DNA of 64,000 nt from Oscillospiraceae bacterium. Lineage in GTDB: Bacteria; Bacillota; Clostridia; Oscillospirales; Oscillospiraceae. Shown one piece after another: positions 35,512-44,380 of this stretch. The position numbers and the translations under genes were made by a program. Within the stretch, counting starts at the first letter, position 1, and each line of letters starts with the position of its first letter. The stretch spans positions 62,001-126,000 of the forward strand of contig CAJTFN010000008.1 of assembly GCA_910575815.1 (NCBI GenBank), given 5' to 3'. Below the pieces are notes generated by a model. It was not told the DNA's origin. It was given only the letters and a program-made list of their open reading frames with translations, and ran no database searches.

Positions 35512-37113
35512 ATGCGAAAGCTGAAAAATTACAAGCCCACGCCGTTCAAGGCCAAGGACTCCGTGTATGACAAAGCGGCGGCGGATTATGCTGTGGGGTT
35601 CATCGAGTGCCTCTGTCATACTAAGGGGACCTGGGCCGGAAAGCCCTTCGAGCTGATCGACTGGCAGGAGCAGATCATCCGGGATGTGTTCGGCACCCTC
35701 AAGCCCAACGGCTACCGGCAGTTCAACACCGCCTACATCGAAATCCCGAAGAAGATGGGTAAATCAGAACTTGCCGCCGCTGTTGCCCTCCTGCTCTGCT
35801 GCGGAGACGGCGAGGAACGGGCCGAGGTCTACGGCTGTGCCGCCGACCGCCAGCAGGCGTCCATCGTGTTCGAGGTCGCCGCCGATATGGTGAAGATGTG
35901 TCTGGCGCTGTCCAAGCGGGTGAAGATACTGGCATCCCAGAAACGCATCATCTACCAGCCCACCAACTCCTTCTATCAGGTGCTTTCGGCGGAGGCATAC
36001 AGTAAGCATGGCTTTAACATCCACGGGGTGGTATTTGAGGAGCTGCACACCCAGCCCAACAGAAAGCTGTTCGATGTCATGACCAAAGGCTCCGGCGATG
36101 CCCGGATGCAGCCGCTCTATTTTCTCATCACCACCGCTGGCACCGACACTCGCTCCATCTGCTACGAAACACACCAGAAGGCCAAGGATATTCTGGAGGG
36201 CCGGAAAATCGACCCAACTTTCTATCCTGTGATTTATGGCGCGGACGAGGGGGACGATTGGACGGACCCCAAGGTGTGGAAAAAGGCCAACCCCTCCCTG
36301 GGCATCACAGTGGGCATCGACAAGGTGCGGGCCGCGTGTGACTCCGCCAAACAGAACCCCGCCGAGGAGAACTCCTTCCGTCAGCTCCGCCTGAACCAGT
36401 GGGTGAAACAGGCGGTACGCTGGATGCCGATGGAGCGGTGGGACAAATGCGCTTTTGCCGCCAATGCGGACAGCTTGGAAGGCCGGGTCTGCTACGGTGG
36501 GCTGGATTTGTCCTCCACCACCGACATCACAGCCTTCGTGCTGGTGTTCCCTCCGCTGGACGAGGATGACAAATACAGCATCCTTCCGTATTTCTGGATT
36601 CCAGAGGAGAACCTTGATCTCCGGGTGCGCCGCGACCATGTTCCCTACGATGTGTGGGAGAAGCAGGGGTTCCTCCAGACCACCGAGGGCAACGTGGTCC
36701 ACTATGGATACATTGAGAAGTTCATCGAGCGGTTGGGGGAACGGTTCAACATCCGGGAGATCGCCTTTGACCGCTGGGGCGCTGTCCAGATGGTGCAGAA
36801 CTTGGAAGGGATGGGTTTCACGGTGGTCCCCTTCGGGCAGGGCTTCAAGGATATGTCCCCGCCCACCAAGGAGCTGATGAAGCTGGTGCTGGAGGAGCGG
36901 GTGGCCCACGGCGGTCACCCGGTGCTGCGCTGGATGATGGACAACATCTACATCCGCACCGATCCAGCTGGCAACATCAAGCCGGACAAGGAAAAGTCTA
37001 CCGAAAAAATTGATGGTGCCGTTGCCACGGTGATGGCTCTGGACAGGGCTATCCGTTGCGGGAATGACACCAGTGCCTCGGTCTATGATGACCGGGGTAT
37101 TTTGTTTATCTAA
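35512..37113 (+). CDS. Phage terminase large subunit
   Basis: 533 residues. The ATPase domain has a Walker A variant PKKMGKSE (~78-86) and Walker B GVVFEELH; the nuclease domain has GGLDLSSTTDITAF, later DRWG and IDGAVATVMALDRA. This is the Terminase_1 (HK97/lambda-like headful or cos) group that packages DNA into proheads through the portal. GGAGGTG precedes the ATG. It ends 4 bp inside the convergent HTH gene. Confidence 0.95.
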   Translation: MRKLKNYKPTPFKAKDSVYDKAAADYAVGFIECLCHTKGTWAGKPFELIDWQEQIIRDVFGTLKPNGYRQFNTAYIEIPKKMGKSELAAAVALLLCCGDGEERAEVYGCAADRQQASIVFEVAADMVKMCLALSKRVKILASQKRIIYQPTNSFYQVLSAEAYSKHGFNIHGVVFEELHTQPNRKLFDVMTKGSGDARMQPLYFLITTAGTDTRSICYETHQKAKDILEGRKIDPTFYPVIYGADEGDDWTDPKVWKKANPSLGITVGIDKVRAACDSAKQNPAEENSFRQLRLNQWVKQAVRWMPMERWDKCAFAANADSLEGRVCYGGLDLSSTTDITAFVLVFPPLDEDDKYSILPYFWIPEENLDLRVRRDHVPYDVWEKQGFLQTTEGNVVHYGYIEKFIERLGERFNIREIAFDRWGAVQMVQNLEGMGFTVVPFGQGFKDMSPPTKELMKLVLEERVAHGGHPVLRWMMDNIYIRTDPAGNIKPDKEKSTEKIDGAVATVMALDRAIRCGNDTSASVYDDRGILFI

Positions 37114-37580
37114 GCACTTGCCCCAGAAAGCATTCCCTCGGTAACCCCTTGGGCAGTTCCTTTGCTATATGCCTCTATAAACTGCTTCATAACTTCCATC
37201 ACAGCCTTATTGGGCATCTTTGCAAATTTTGCGGTTTCAAAGGTTGTTTCGTAATATGTAATACCTTCTGCGATGTAGGAAGTTATAATCCCAGCGGCGA
37301 TTAGTTGATTGATATACACATCAAATCTTTGCTTAGTCATGTTGTAGAGTTCAGGGAAAACTGCACAGCCGTCAGAAACAGCATTTGCGATGCTCTTGTA
37401 CATAGCATCACCACCGTTTTTCGGTTTCTTTTTCATGTAAGGGGGTCGCGCATCTTCTGGAATATGCCAGTCATGTGTATTTTCAAGAACATAGGCCCCT
37501 GGAACGAGATCCTTATTAAGCCAGCCCACTACAGTTCTTTCGGCTTTTCCATATTTTGTAGCAAAGTCGGTCAGCGTCAT
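37110..37580 (-). CDS. AT-rich HTH protein inserted between terL and portal (moron)
   Basis: 156 residues at visibly lower GC than its neighbours and on the opposite strand. The N-terminus (TLTDFATKYGKAERTVVGW, then LNKDLVPGAY ... WHIPEDARPP) is an excisionase/MerR-like winged HTH. The remainder is helical with no known motif. GGAGGTGATTTC and a TTGGAA-N17-TATAAT promoter precede it. Genes in this position with their own promoter are usually expressed from the lysogen; a regulatory, exclusion or defence role is possible. Confidence 0.65.
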   Translation of the reverse strand: MTLTDFATKYGKAERTVVGWLNKDLVPGAYVLENTHDWHIPEDARPPYMKKKPKNGGDAMYKSIANAVSDGCAVFPELYNMTKQRFDVYINQLIAAGIITSYIAEGITYYETTFETAKFAKMPNKAVMEVMKQFIEAYSKGTAQGVTEGMLSGASA

Positions 37581-37614
37581 AGAAATCACCTCCGCTCTCG
37601 ACCTGTTGCAACAA

Positions 37615-37643
37615 ATTATACCACAGTACCTTCCGCTTTCCAA
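37615..37643 (-). promoter_or_regulatory. Promoter of the HTH moron
   Basis: On the minus strand TTGGAA (37638-37643), 17-bp spacer, TATAAT (37615-37620). Confidence 0.75.
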
Positions 37644-37695
37644 GAGTGGGTGATGCTTTTCTTATGCCCATTTTTAATGAAGGAGCGTGATTTGT

Positions 37696-39048
37696 ATGGG
37701 CTTTTTCAGCAGTCTGTTCCGTTCGCGGGACGCTCCCCAGAATCGCACCGCCGGGAGCGGCTACACCTTTTACTTCGGCGGCTCTACCTCTGGAAAAACC
37801 GTCACCGAGCGGAGCGCCATGCAGATGACGGCGGTGTATTCCTGCGTCCGTATCCTGGCGGAGGCCGTAGCTGGCCTGCCCCTCAACCTCTACCGCTACA
37901 CCGAGGATGGCGGAAAGGAGAAGGCCATCGACCACCCACTGTATCTTCTGCTCCATGACGAGCCAAACCCAGAAATGAGTTCCTTCGTGTTCCGGGAAAC
38001 CCTCATGACCCACCTACTCCTCTGGGGGAACGCCTATGCCCAGGTCATCCGCAACGGCAAAGGTGAGGTGGTGGCGCTGTACCCCCTCATGCCCAACAAA
38101 ATGACGGTAGACCGGGACGAACGGGGCCAGCTCTACTACAGCTATCAGCGGAGCAATGACGAGGCCGTCCGCTCCAAGGACCAGACTGTTATCCTCCGGC
38201 CCTCGGATGTGCTGCACATTCCCGGTCTGGGCTTTGACGGGCTGGTTGGTTACAGCCCCATCGCCATGGCGAAAAACGCCATCGGCATGGCAATCGCCTG
38301 TGAGGAGTATGGGGCTAAGTTCTTCGCCAACGGCGCGGCCCCTGGCGGCGTCCTGGAACACCCCGGCACCATCAAAGACCCCCAGCGGGTGCGGGAGAGC
38401 TGGCAGTCTACCTTCGGCGGCAGCGGCAACGCCAACAAGATCGCTGTTCTGGAGGAGGGTATGAAATACACACCCATCGGCATCTCGCCGGAGCAGGCGC
38501 AGTTCCTCGAAACACGAAAATTTCAAATCAACGAGATCGCTCGAATTTTCCGAGTGCCGCCCCACATGGTGGGTGACCTGGAAAAGTCGAGCTTTTCTAA
38601 TATTGAGCAGCAGTCCTTGGAGTTCGTGAAATACACGCTGGAGCCGTGGGTGATCCGCTGGGAGCAGTCCATCCAGCGTACTCTGCTCTCTCAGGGGGAG
38701 AAGGCCCACTACTTCGTGAAGTTCAACTTGGAGGGCCTGCTCCGGGGCGACTATCAGAGCCGGATGAACGGCTACGCCACCGCTCGTCAGAACGGCTGGA
38801 TGTCCGCCAATGACATCCGGGAGCTGGAGAACCTGGACCGCATTCCCGCCGAGGAGGGCGGCGACCTGTACCTCATCAACGGCAATATGCTCCCGCTGAA
38901 ACAGGCCGGGGCTTTTGCAGATATGACTACTTCGAGAGAGGAGGAAGATGACCATGAAGAAGTTTTGGAACTGGAAAGTGAAGGCGGCGACGGAGACGGC
39001 CCCGGAGGAACGGACGCTGTTCCTCAACGGCACCATCGCCGAGGATAG
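37696..39048 (+). CDS. Phage portal protein, HK97 family
   Basis: 450 residues. MGFFSSLF at the start, CVRILAEAVAGLPLNLYR and PEQAQFLETRKFQINEIAR are signatures of HK97-type portals, the dodecameric DNA gate of the head. AGGAGCG precedes the ATG. The last 101 bp overlap the protease gene, as in many siphophages. Confidence 0.95.
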   Translation: MGFFSSLFRSRDAPQNRTAGSGYTFYFGGSTSGKTVTERSAMQMTAVYSCVRILAEAVAGLPLNLYRYTEDGGKEKAIDHPLYLLLHDEPNPEMSSFVFRETLMTHLLLWGNAYAQVIRNGKGEVVALYPLMPNKMTVDRDERGQLYYSYQRSNDEAVRSKDQTVILRPSDVLHIPGLGFDGLVGYSPIAMAKNAIGMAIACEEYGAKFFANGAAPGGVLEHPGTIKDPQRVRESWQSTFGGSGNANKIAVLEEGMKYTPIGISPEQAQFLETRKFQINEIARIFRVPPHMVGDLEKSSFSNIEQQSLEFVKYTLEPWVIRWEQSIQRTLLSQGEKAHYFVKFNLEGLLRGDYQSRMNGYATARQNGWMSANDIRELENLDRIPAEEGGDLYLINGNMLPLKQAGAFADMTTSREEEDDHEEVLELESEGGDGDGPGGTDAVPQRHHRRG

Positions 39049-39688
39049 CTGGTATGACGATGACGTGACCCCACAGCTTTTCAAGGATGAACTGATGTCC
39101 GGCAGCGGCAATGTCACGGTCTGGATCAACAGCCCTGGCGGGGACTGTGTGGCGGCGGCGCAAATCTACAATATGCTCATGGACTACCCCCACGATGTGA
39201 CCGTGAAGATCGATGGCATCGCCGCCAGCGCCGCCTCGGTCATCGCCATGGCTGGCACCAAGGTCCTCATGTCCCCGGTTTCCACCATGATGATCCACAA
39301 CCCCGCCACCATCGCCTGGGGCGATGCCAGCGAGATGGAAAAGGCCATCGTCATGCTGGAAACCGTGAAGGACTCCATCATCAACGCCTACGAAATCAAG
39401 TCCGGCCTGTCCCGCGCCAAGCTGTCCCACCTCATGGACAGCGAAACCTGGATGGACGCGACCAAGGCGGTGGAGCTTGGCTTTGCGGACGGCATCCTGT
39501 CCCGCGCCCAGGCAGAGGACGAGGCCCCGCCCGCTGGCTCCATGCTCTACTCTCCGGTAGCGGTGGTCAATTCCCTCATGGGGAAAATCGCTGCCAAGAG
39601 CCGGATCGTCAAACCCGATCCCGCACCTGCACCCACAGGCCGCTCCGTTGACACGCTCATGGAGCGGCTTAATCTTATGAAATTTTAG
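38948..39688 (+). CDS. Head maturation protease, ClpP-related
   Basis: 246 residues of ClpP/S14 fold. The nucleophile serine lies in DGIAASAASVIAMAG (S in SAAS) and the catalytic histidine in MMIHNPATIAWG. It cleaves the capsid protein delta domain during prohead maturation. GAGGAAG precedes the ATG at 38948. It sits between portal and capsid, the canonical order. Confidence 0.93.
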   Translation: MTMKKFWNWKVKAATETAPEERTLFLNGTIAEDSWYDDDVTPQLFKDELMSGSGNVTVWINSPGGDCVAAAQIYNMLMDYPHDVTVKIDGIAASAASVIAMAGTKVLMSPVSTMMIHNPATIAWGDASEMEKAIVMLETVKDSIINAYEIKSGLSRAKLSHLMDSETWMDATKAVELGFADGILSRAQAEDEAPPAGSMLYSPVAVVNSLMGKIAAKSRIVKPDPAPAPTGRSVDTLMERLNLMKF

Positions 39689-39700
39689 GAGGAACTGACC

Positions 39701-40900
39701 ATGACTATTTTGGAACTGCGTGAAAAGCGGGCAAAGGCGTGGGAGGCTGCAAAGGCTTTCCTGGACAGCCGCCGCAACGACAAGGGCATCCTATCCGCCG
39801 AGGATGATGCCGCTTACACCAAGATGGAGCAGGACATCACCGACCTGGGCAAAGAGATCGCCCGCCTGGAGCGGCAGGAGGCGCTGGACGCCGAGCTGTC
39901 CAAGCCCACCGCCAGCCCCCTCACCGGCAAACCCCTGGGCGGCGGCGACCCGGACGAGCCCAAGACCGGGCGGGCCTCCAAAGCCTACAAGGAGGCCATG
40001 CTCACCGCCCTGCGCACCAATTTCCGCCAAGTGAGCAACGTTCTCCAGGAGGGCATCGATGCCAACGGCGGCTACCTGGTGCCGGAGGAGTACGACTCCC
40101 GGCTCATCGATGGGCTGACCGAGGAGAACATCATGCGCAGGCTGGGCCACCGCATCACCACCAGCGGGGAACACAAGATCAACATCGCCGCCACCAAGCC
40201 TGCCGCCGCGTGGATCGATGAGGGCGGCGCGCTCACCTTCGGGGATGCCACCTTCTCCCAGATCACTCTGGACGCCCACAAGCTCCATGTGGCGGTGAAA
40301 GTCACCGAGGAGCTGCTCTACGACAACGCTTTCGGGCTGGAAAACTACATCATCGCACAGTTCGCCAAGGCCCTGGGCAATGCCGAGGAGGATGCCTTCC
40401 TCAACGGGGACGGCACCGGCAAGCCCCTGGGCCTGCTGGCCGCGACCGGTGGGGCGCAGACCGCCGTCACCACCGCCGGGGCCTCCATCACGGCGGACGA
40501 GGTCATCGACCTGGTGTACGCCCTCAAGCGGCCCTACCGCAAGAAGGCGTCCTTCCTCATAAACGACCAGACGCTGGCGGCGCTGCGCAAGCTGAAGGAC
40601 AACAACGGCCAGTACCTCTGGCAGCCCTCCTACCAGGCCGGAGAGCCGGACCGTCTGTTCGGCTACGCCATCCACACCTCTCCCTACTTCCCGACCATCA
40701 CCGCCGGAAAGCCCGCCATCGCCTTCGGTGACTACAGCTACTACAATATCGGCGACCGGGGGACCCGCTCCTTTGCCGAGCTGAAGGAGCTGTTCGCCGG
40801 GAACGGCATGGTGGGCTTTGTCGCCAAGGAGCGTGTGGATGGTAAGCTGGTGCTGCCGGAGGCGGTGCAGCTCCTGACCATCAAGGCAGCGTCCAAGTAA
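39701..40900 (+). CDS. Major capsid protein, HK97 family
   Basis: 399 residues: an N-terminal coiled-coil delta domain (1-110, scaffolding) and the HK97 fold (GGYLVPEEYDSRLIDGL ... TEELLYDNAFGLENYI ... FLNGDGTGKPLGLLA ... VDGKLVLPEAVQLL). Removal of the delta domain by the adjacent protease is expected. AGGAGG precedes the ATG. Confidence 0.96.
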   Translation: MTILELREKRAKAWEAAKAFLDSRRNDKGILSAEDDAAYTKMEQDITDLGKEIARLERQEALDAELSKPTASPLTGKPLGGGDPDEPKTGRASKAYKEAMLTALRTNFRQVSNVLQEGIDANGGYLVPEEYDSRLIDGLTEENIMRRLGHRITTSGEHKINIAATKPAAAWIDEGGALTFGDATFSQITLDAHKLHVAVKVTEELLYDNAFGLENYIIAQFAKALGNAEEDAFLNGDGTGKPLGLLAATGGAQTAVTTAGASITADEVIDLVYALKRPYRKKASFLINDQTLAALRKLKDNNGQYLWQPSYQAGEPDRLFGYAIHTSPYFPTITAGKPAIAFGDYSYYNIGDRGTRSFAELKELFAGNGMVGFVAKERVDGKLVLPEAVQLLTIKAASK

Positions 40901-40961
40901 TTTGCAAGGGTCCCGGTGGTGTATCTGCCGGGACCACCCCTGATTTAGAGGGGGTAACGCT

Positions 40962-41225
40962 ATGCTCGTTTCTCTGAAGGAGGCCAAGAAGTACCTTCGG
41001 GTGGACCATGACGATGAGGACACCATCATTCGGAAACTGATCCGCACTGCCGAGGCCCTCTGCGAAGGAACGCTCCGCAAGGCTGTGGAACCTATCCCCA
41101 TCAACAAGGTGGCGGCTCTGTTCGCCGTGGCCTACCTCTATGAGCATCGGGAGAACGCCGACATGGACGAGTTGACCCGGATGCTCCGCTATATCCTCGC
41201 CACCGAGCGGGAGGTGGCGTTCTGA
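40962..41225 (+). CDS. Head-tail connector protein, gp6-like
   Basis: 87 residues, SLKEAKKYLRVDHDDEDTI followed by helices: the standard N-terminus of phage DNA-packaging/gp6 adaptor proteins that sit under the portal. The stop overlaps the next gene by one base. Confidence 0.9.
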   Translation: MLVSLKEAKKYLRVDHDDEDTIIRKLIRTAEALCEGTLRKAVEPIPINKVAALFAVAYLYEHRENADMDELTRMLRYILATEREVAF

Positions 41226-41557
41226 TGGACATTTCCAAGCTGCGCTCCCGCATCACCATCCAGCAGGCCGTGGTACAGAAGGACGCCATCGGCAACCACA
41301 CCAATGCCTGGGAGGATTTCTGGTCCTGCGCCGCCTACGCCAACCTCGCCTCTGGCAAAGAGTACGGGGCTGCTGGGCAGACCCTCGGCAGCGATACTCT
41401 GGTGTTCGAGGTGCGCTGGTGTGAGCGGCTCCGGGATTTGGACAGCACCAAGTTCCGCATCCTGTTCGGCGGGGCCATCTACAACATCACCTGTGTGGAC
41501 GACGTGCAGTTCCGGCATGAAAAGCTGAAGCTGACCGCCCAGCGGGAAAGGCGGTGA
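41225..41557 (+). CDS. Phage head closure protein
   Basis: 110 residues, beginning MDISKLRSRITIQ and containing WEDFWSCAAYANLASGKEY, the SPP1 gp16/head-tail adaptor family that plugs the connector after packaging. Confidence 0.88.
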   Translation: MDISKLRSRITIQQAVVQKDAIGNHTNAWEDFWSCAAYANLASGKEYGAAGQTLGSDTLVFEVRWCERLRDLDSTKFRILFGGAIYNITCVDDVQFRHEKLKLTAQRERR

Positions 41558-41561
41558 TGGT

Positions 41562-41945
41562 ATGGCACGTGACAGGGTGTCTATCGACCAATTCCCCGGC
41601 GCGGTCATGGCCCAGCTTGAGGAGTATGTGTCAATGGCTTCGGACGAGGTCAAAGAGGCCGTCCGTACCGTAAGCGAGGACGTGAAGGCCGAGATACAGT
41701 CCCGCGCCCCGGTCAAGACCGGGAAGTACAAAAAGAGCTGGACCGTCACCAAGGTGGAGGAGACCGCTCAATCGCTGGTGAACACAGTACACTCGGCAAA
41801 GCACTACCGGCTGACCCATCTGCTGGAGAACGGCCACGCCAAGCGGGGCGGCGGAAGGACGCGCTCCTTCCCCCACATCGCTCCCGGCGAGGCCCTGGCG
41901 GAGAAGGAGCTACTGGAGATCGCGGAAAGGAAACTGCGCGGATGA
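41562..41945 (+). CDS. HK97 gp10-like tail component
   Basis: 127 residues with RAPVKTGKYKKSW and HLLENGHAKRGGGRTRSFPHI, the diagnostic motifs of the HK97-gp10 tail completion family. It overlaps the next gene (ATGA). Confidence 0.9.
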   Translation: MARDRVSIDQFPGAVMAQLEEYVSMASDEVKEAVRTVSEDVKAEIQSRAPVKTGKYKKSWTVTKVEETAQSLVNTVHSAKHYRLTHLLENGHAKRGGGRTRSFPHIAPGEALAEKELLEIAERKLRG

Positions 41946-42265
41946 AAAAATCTGATGTTCCCGCTCTGCTGGAGCGGCTGGGCTTTCCCTTCGCCTATGA
42001 CCACTTTGCCGAGGGCGAGGGGCCGGACCCGCCCTTCCTGGTGTACCGCTACCCCAAGGCCGACAACTTTGCCGCCGATGGGGTGGCCTACTTTAAGCGG
42101 GATGTCCTCCACATCAAGGTCTACACCGACCGAAAGGACCCGGCTCTGGAGGAGCAGATCGAGGCCGCTCTGGATGAGGGCGGCATTTTTTATGGCAAAG
42201 GCGAGACATGGATCGACAGCGAAAAGCTGTATGAGGTCCTTTATGAAATGGAGGTATCTGCATGA
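41942..42265 (+). CDS. Tail completion/terminator-like protein
   Basis: 107 residues. Position between gp10 and the tail tube gene, size and the mixed fold (FLVYRYPKADNFAADG ... LEEQIEAALDEGGIFY) fit the tail terminator of siphophages. Family not identified more closely. Confidence 0.7.
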   Translation: MKKSDVPALLERLGFPFAYDHFAEGEGPDPPFLVYRYPKADNFAADGVAYFKRDVLHIKVYTDRKDPALEEQIEAALDEGGIFYGKGETWIDSEKLYEVLYEMEVSA

Positions 42266-42879
42266 GCAGCACCAATAAGCGCAACAAGGTCAAGTTCAAT
42301 ATCTGCAACGTCCACTACGCCCCGCTCTCCCAGGACAACGATGGGAAGTACACCTGGGCGACCCCCGTGGCCCTCCCCGGCGCTGTGTCCCTGTCCCTGG
42401 ACCCCCAGGGGGAGCCGGAGAGCTTCTACGCGGACGGCATCAAGTACTACGTCATCAACAACAACCAGGGCTATGACGGAGACCTGGAGGTGGCCCTCAT
42501 CCCGGAGTCCTTCCGGCGGGACATCCTCATGGAGACCACGGACGCCAACAGCGTCCTGCTGGAGAACGCCGCCAGCGAGACGGGCAAATTCGCCCTGCTG
42601 TTTGAGTTCGATGGGGATGTACGGAAGATCCGCCATGTCCTCTATAACTGCTCCGCCTCCCGGCCTTCCATCTCCGCCAAGACCAACGAGGAGAACCGGG
42701 AGGTGCAGACCGAGACCCTGACCGTCAAGGCGCGGCCCCTGTCCACCGGCTATGTGAAGGCCAAGACCGGCGACTCCACCAAGGCCAGCGTCTACAACAA
42801 CTGGTACAAGAGCGTCTATCAGCCTGCGGACACACCGGCTGTGGACGAGACTGACCCCGTCCCCGGCGGCGAGGCTTAA
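42262..42879 (+). CDS. Major tail (tube) protein, phi13 family
   Basis: 205 residues, NKVKFNICNVHYAPL at the start and GEPESFYADGIKYYV, matching the phi13-type tail tube proteins of Firmicute siphophages. It overlaps the previous stop. Confidence 0.9.
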   Translation: MSSTNKRNKVKFNICNVHYAPLSQDNDGKYTWATPVALPGAVSLSLDPQGEPESFYADGIKYYVINNNQGYDGDLEVALIPESFRRDILMETTDANSVLLENAASETGKFALLFEFDGDVRKIRHVLYNCSASRPSISAKTNEENREVQTETLTVKARPLSTGYVKAKTGDSTKASVYNNWYKSVYQPADTPAVDETDPVPGGEA

Positions 42880-42893
42880 GGGAGGGCTGAGAA

Positions 42894-43262
42894 ATGGGCA
42901 TCAGACGCACCATTGAAATTGACGGTCAGGAGGTGGCATTCAAGGCCAGTGCCGCCATCCCCCGCATCTACCGTCTGAAATTCCACCGGGACATCTACAA
43001 AGACCTCGCCGCTCTGGAGAAGAGCGTGGGCGAGAACACCGAGAACGGCTCCGGCCTGGATATGTTCTCTCTGGAGATGTTCGAGAACATCGCCTACATC
43101 ATGGCGAAGCACGCCGACCCCGCCTCTGTGCCGGACAGCCCGGAGGATTGGCTGGACAGCTTCAACACCTTCTCCATCTACCAGGTGCTGCCCCAGCTTA
43201 TCGAGTTATGGGGGCTGAATGTCCAGACGGATGTTCAGTCTAAAAAAACTTCGCCCAACTGA
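42894..43262 (+). CDS. Tail assembly chaperone, gpG-like
   Basis: 122 residues beginning RRTIEIDGQEVAFKASAA, with a helical middle. It corresponds to lambda gpG, which coats and measures the tape measure protein during tail assembly. The stop lies a few codons after an A7 run (43240s), and the second frame at 43219 continues the protein by frameshift. Confidence 0.85.
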   Translation: MGIRRTIEIDGQEVAFKASAAIPRIYRLKFHRDIYKDLAALEKSVGENTENGSGLDMFSLEMFENIAYIMAKHADPASVPDSPEDWLDSFNTFSIYQVLPQLIELWGLNVQTDVQSKKTSPN

Positions 43263-43434
43263 CCGCGAAATGACCACGCCGTTGTTCCTGCTCCGCTGTT
43301 TGCAGGTCGGGCTGTCCCTCCGGGACCTTGACCTGCTGACGGTGGGCATGGTCAACGACATTTTTGCGGAGCAGCTCAACGATGACTGCAAATACACAAC
43401 GCTGGCAACCCAGGAGGATTATGATAGGTTCTGA
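43219..43434 (+). CDS. Frameshift extension of the tail chaperone (gpT part)
   Basis: 71 residues in the frame +1 relative to gpG, including TTPLFLLRCLQVGLSLRDL and DLLTVGMVNDIF, the pattern of the T extension. It overlaps gpG by 44 bp. The A7 run in TCTAAAAAAACTT allows a +1 or -2 shift after Lys-Lys to make a gpGT fusion. An independent start at 43219 has no good ribosome site. Confidence 0.75.
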   Translation: MSRRMFSLKKLRPTDREMTTPLFLLRCLQVGLSLRDLDLLTVGMVNDIFAEQLNDDCKYTTLATQEDYDRF

Positions 43435-43441
43435 AAGTCGC

Positions 43442-43470
43442 TTTACAAGTTGTTAGGATTCTTGTATAAT
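43442..43470 (+). promoter_or_regulatory. Consensus promoter of the ART-like moron
   Basis: TTTACA (43442-43447), 17-bp spacer, perfect TATAAT (43465-43470), inside the late structural operon where no extra promoter is otherwise expected. Confidence 0.85.
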
Positions 43471-43522
43471 TACACTCAATTTGGTATCGAGGAATCCACA
43501 CTTGGAGGCGTAGTAGGGTATA

Positions 43523-44299
43523 ATGGAAATCATTTGCAGTTCCCCATCAACAGCTTGTTCAATCCTTCAGTCCTGGTTTCAATGCACTGAATCAGAAATT
43601 AAAAATTTTCTGTGTATAAACTGGATGCAAAAATATGAGCAAACTGGTCAGATTTATGAGATGGATTTTGAGGACTACTTATATGAGTGTGCTTTAAGGC
43701 GATTTGTACCAACTCAAAATATTTCACGGATACATTGGTTTCATGGTACTCGCAGCGCAAACCCATCCTCGTTTGAAGAAAGAGGGATTATTCCGTTAAA
43801 TCAAATTCTCCCAGAGTTGCAACGGGCGTTAGATAGTTTGGCTAAAAAACACAGTATCTCACCAGCCACGCAAATCAGCAGCTATCATGGGCATCATGCG
43901 TTTTTGATGAGCATAAAGCAGCAAAACGAGATGGATCAAGGTCCATGTGCCATGCTGAATCTGGAAGCTGTGACAAATGCTGCTCAATATGATTGCCATG
44001 ACTATATTGATATACCTGAAATAATTGAAGATTATGCTTATGTAAAATATGGGGACTGCGCCAAAAGACTACTAAGCATTTACCGTGAGATAACTTCGCC
44101 CATCGTTGTTGAGTTTTGGTCTGAACCAGAGGATTTAAACTGCCCAAATCCACGCCATATTATGGGCACTGTGCTGCTATACCTTTATACAGTTATGCAT
44201 AGATACGAAGATGTGTCTTGGTCGTGCTGCAATACTTGCTATAGTGGTTGTGGAAACATCGTTGATGCCAGCCGAATAATAAGGGTATTTGAGCCGTAA
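43523..44299 (+). CDS. AT-rich moron protein with HGTR motif (possible ADP-ribosyltransferase-like fold)
   Basis: 258 residues at ~40% GC, between the tail chaperone and the tape measure. RIHWFHGTRSANPSSFEERG, then IIPLNQIL, resembles the first strand and loop of the ADP-ribosyltransferase superfamily, where HGT(R/S) and a later GI/L segment position NAD. A later Ser-Thr-Ser or Glu motif cannot be pinned; IVVEFWSEPEDL is a candidate. The C-terminus has a cysteine group (CCNTCYSGC). No signal peptide. Own promoter and GC contrast mark recent acquisition. A toxin, exclusion or defence factor is plausible. Confidence 0.5.
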   Translation: MEIICSSPSTACSILQSWFQCTESEIKNFLCINWMQKYEQTGQIYEMDFEDYLYECALRRFVPTQNISRIHWFHGTRSANPSSFEERGIIPLNQILPELQRALDSLAKKHSISPATQISSYHGHHAFLMSIKQQNEMDQGPCAMLNLEAVTNAAQYDCHDYIDIPEIIEDYAYVKYGDCAKRLLSIYREITSPIVVEFWSEPEDLNCPNPRHIMGTVLLYLYTVMHRYEDVSWSCCNTCYSGCGNIVDASRIIRVFEP

Positions 44300-44380
44300 A
44301 AAGTTGTTGTATCAGAATCTGAAAGAGTCGAGAAATCGGCTCTTTCTTTTTGCCCATTTTCCTGACGAGGAGGTGTTTTC

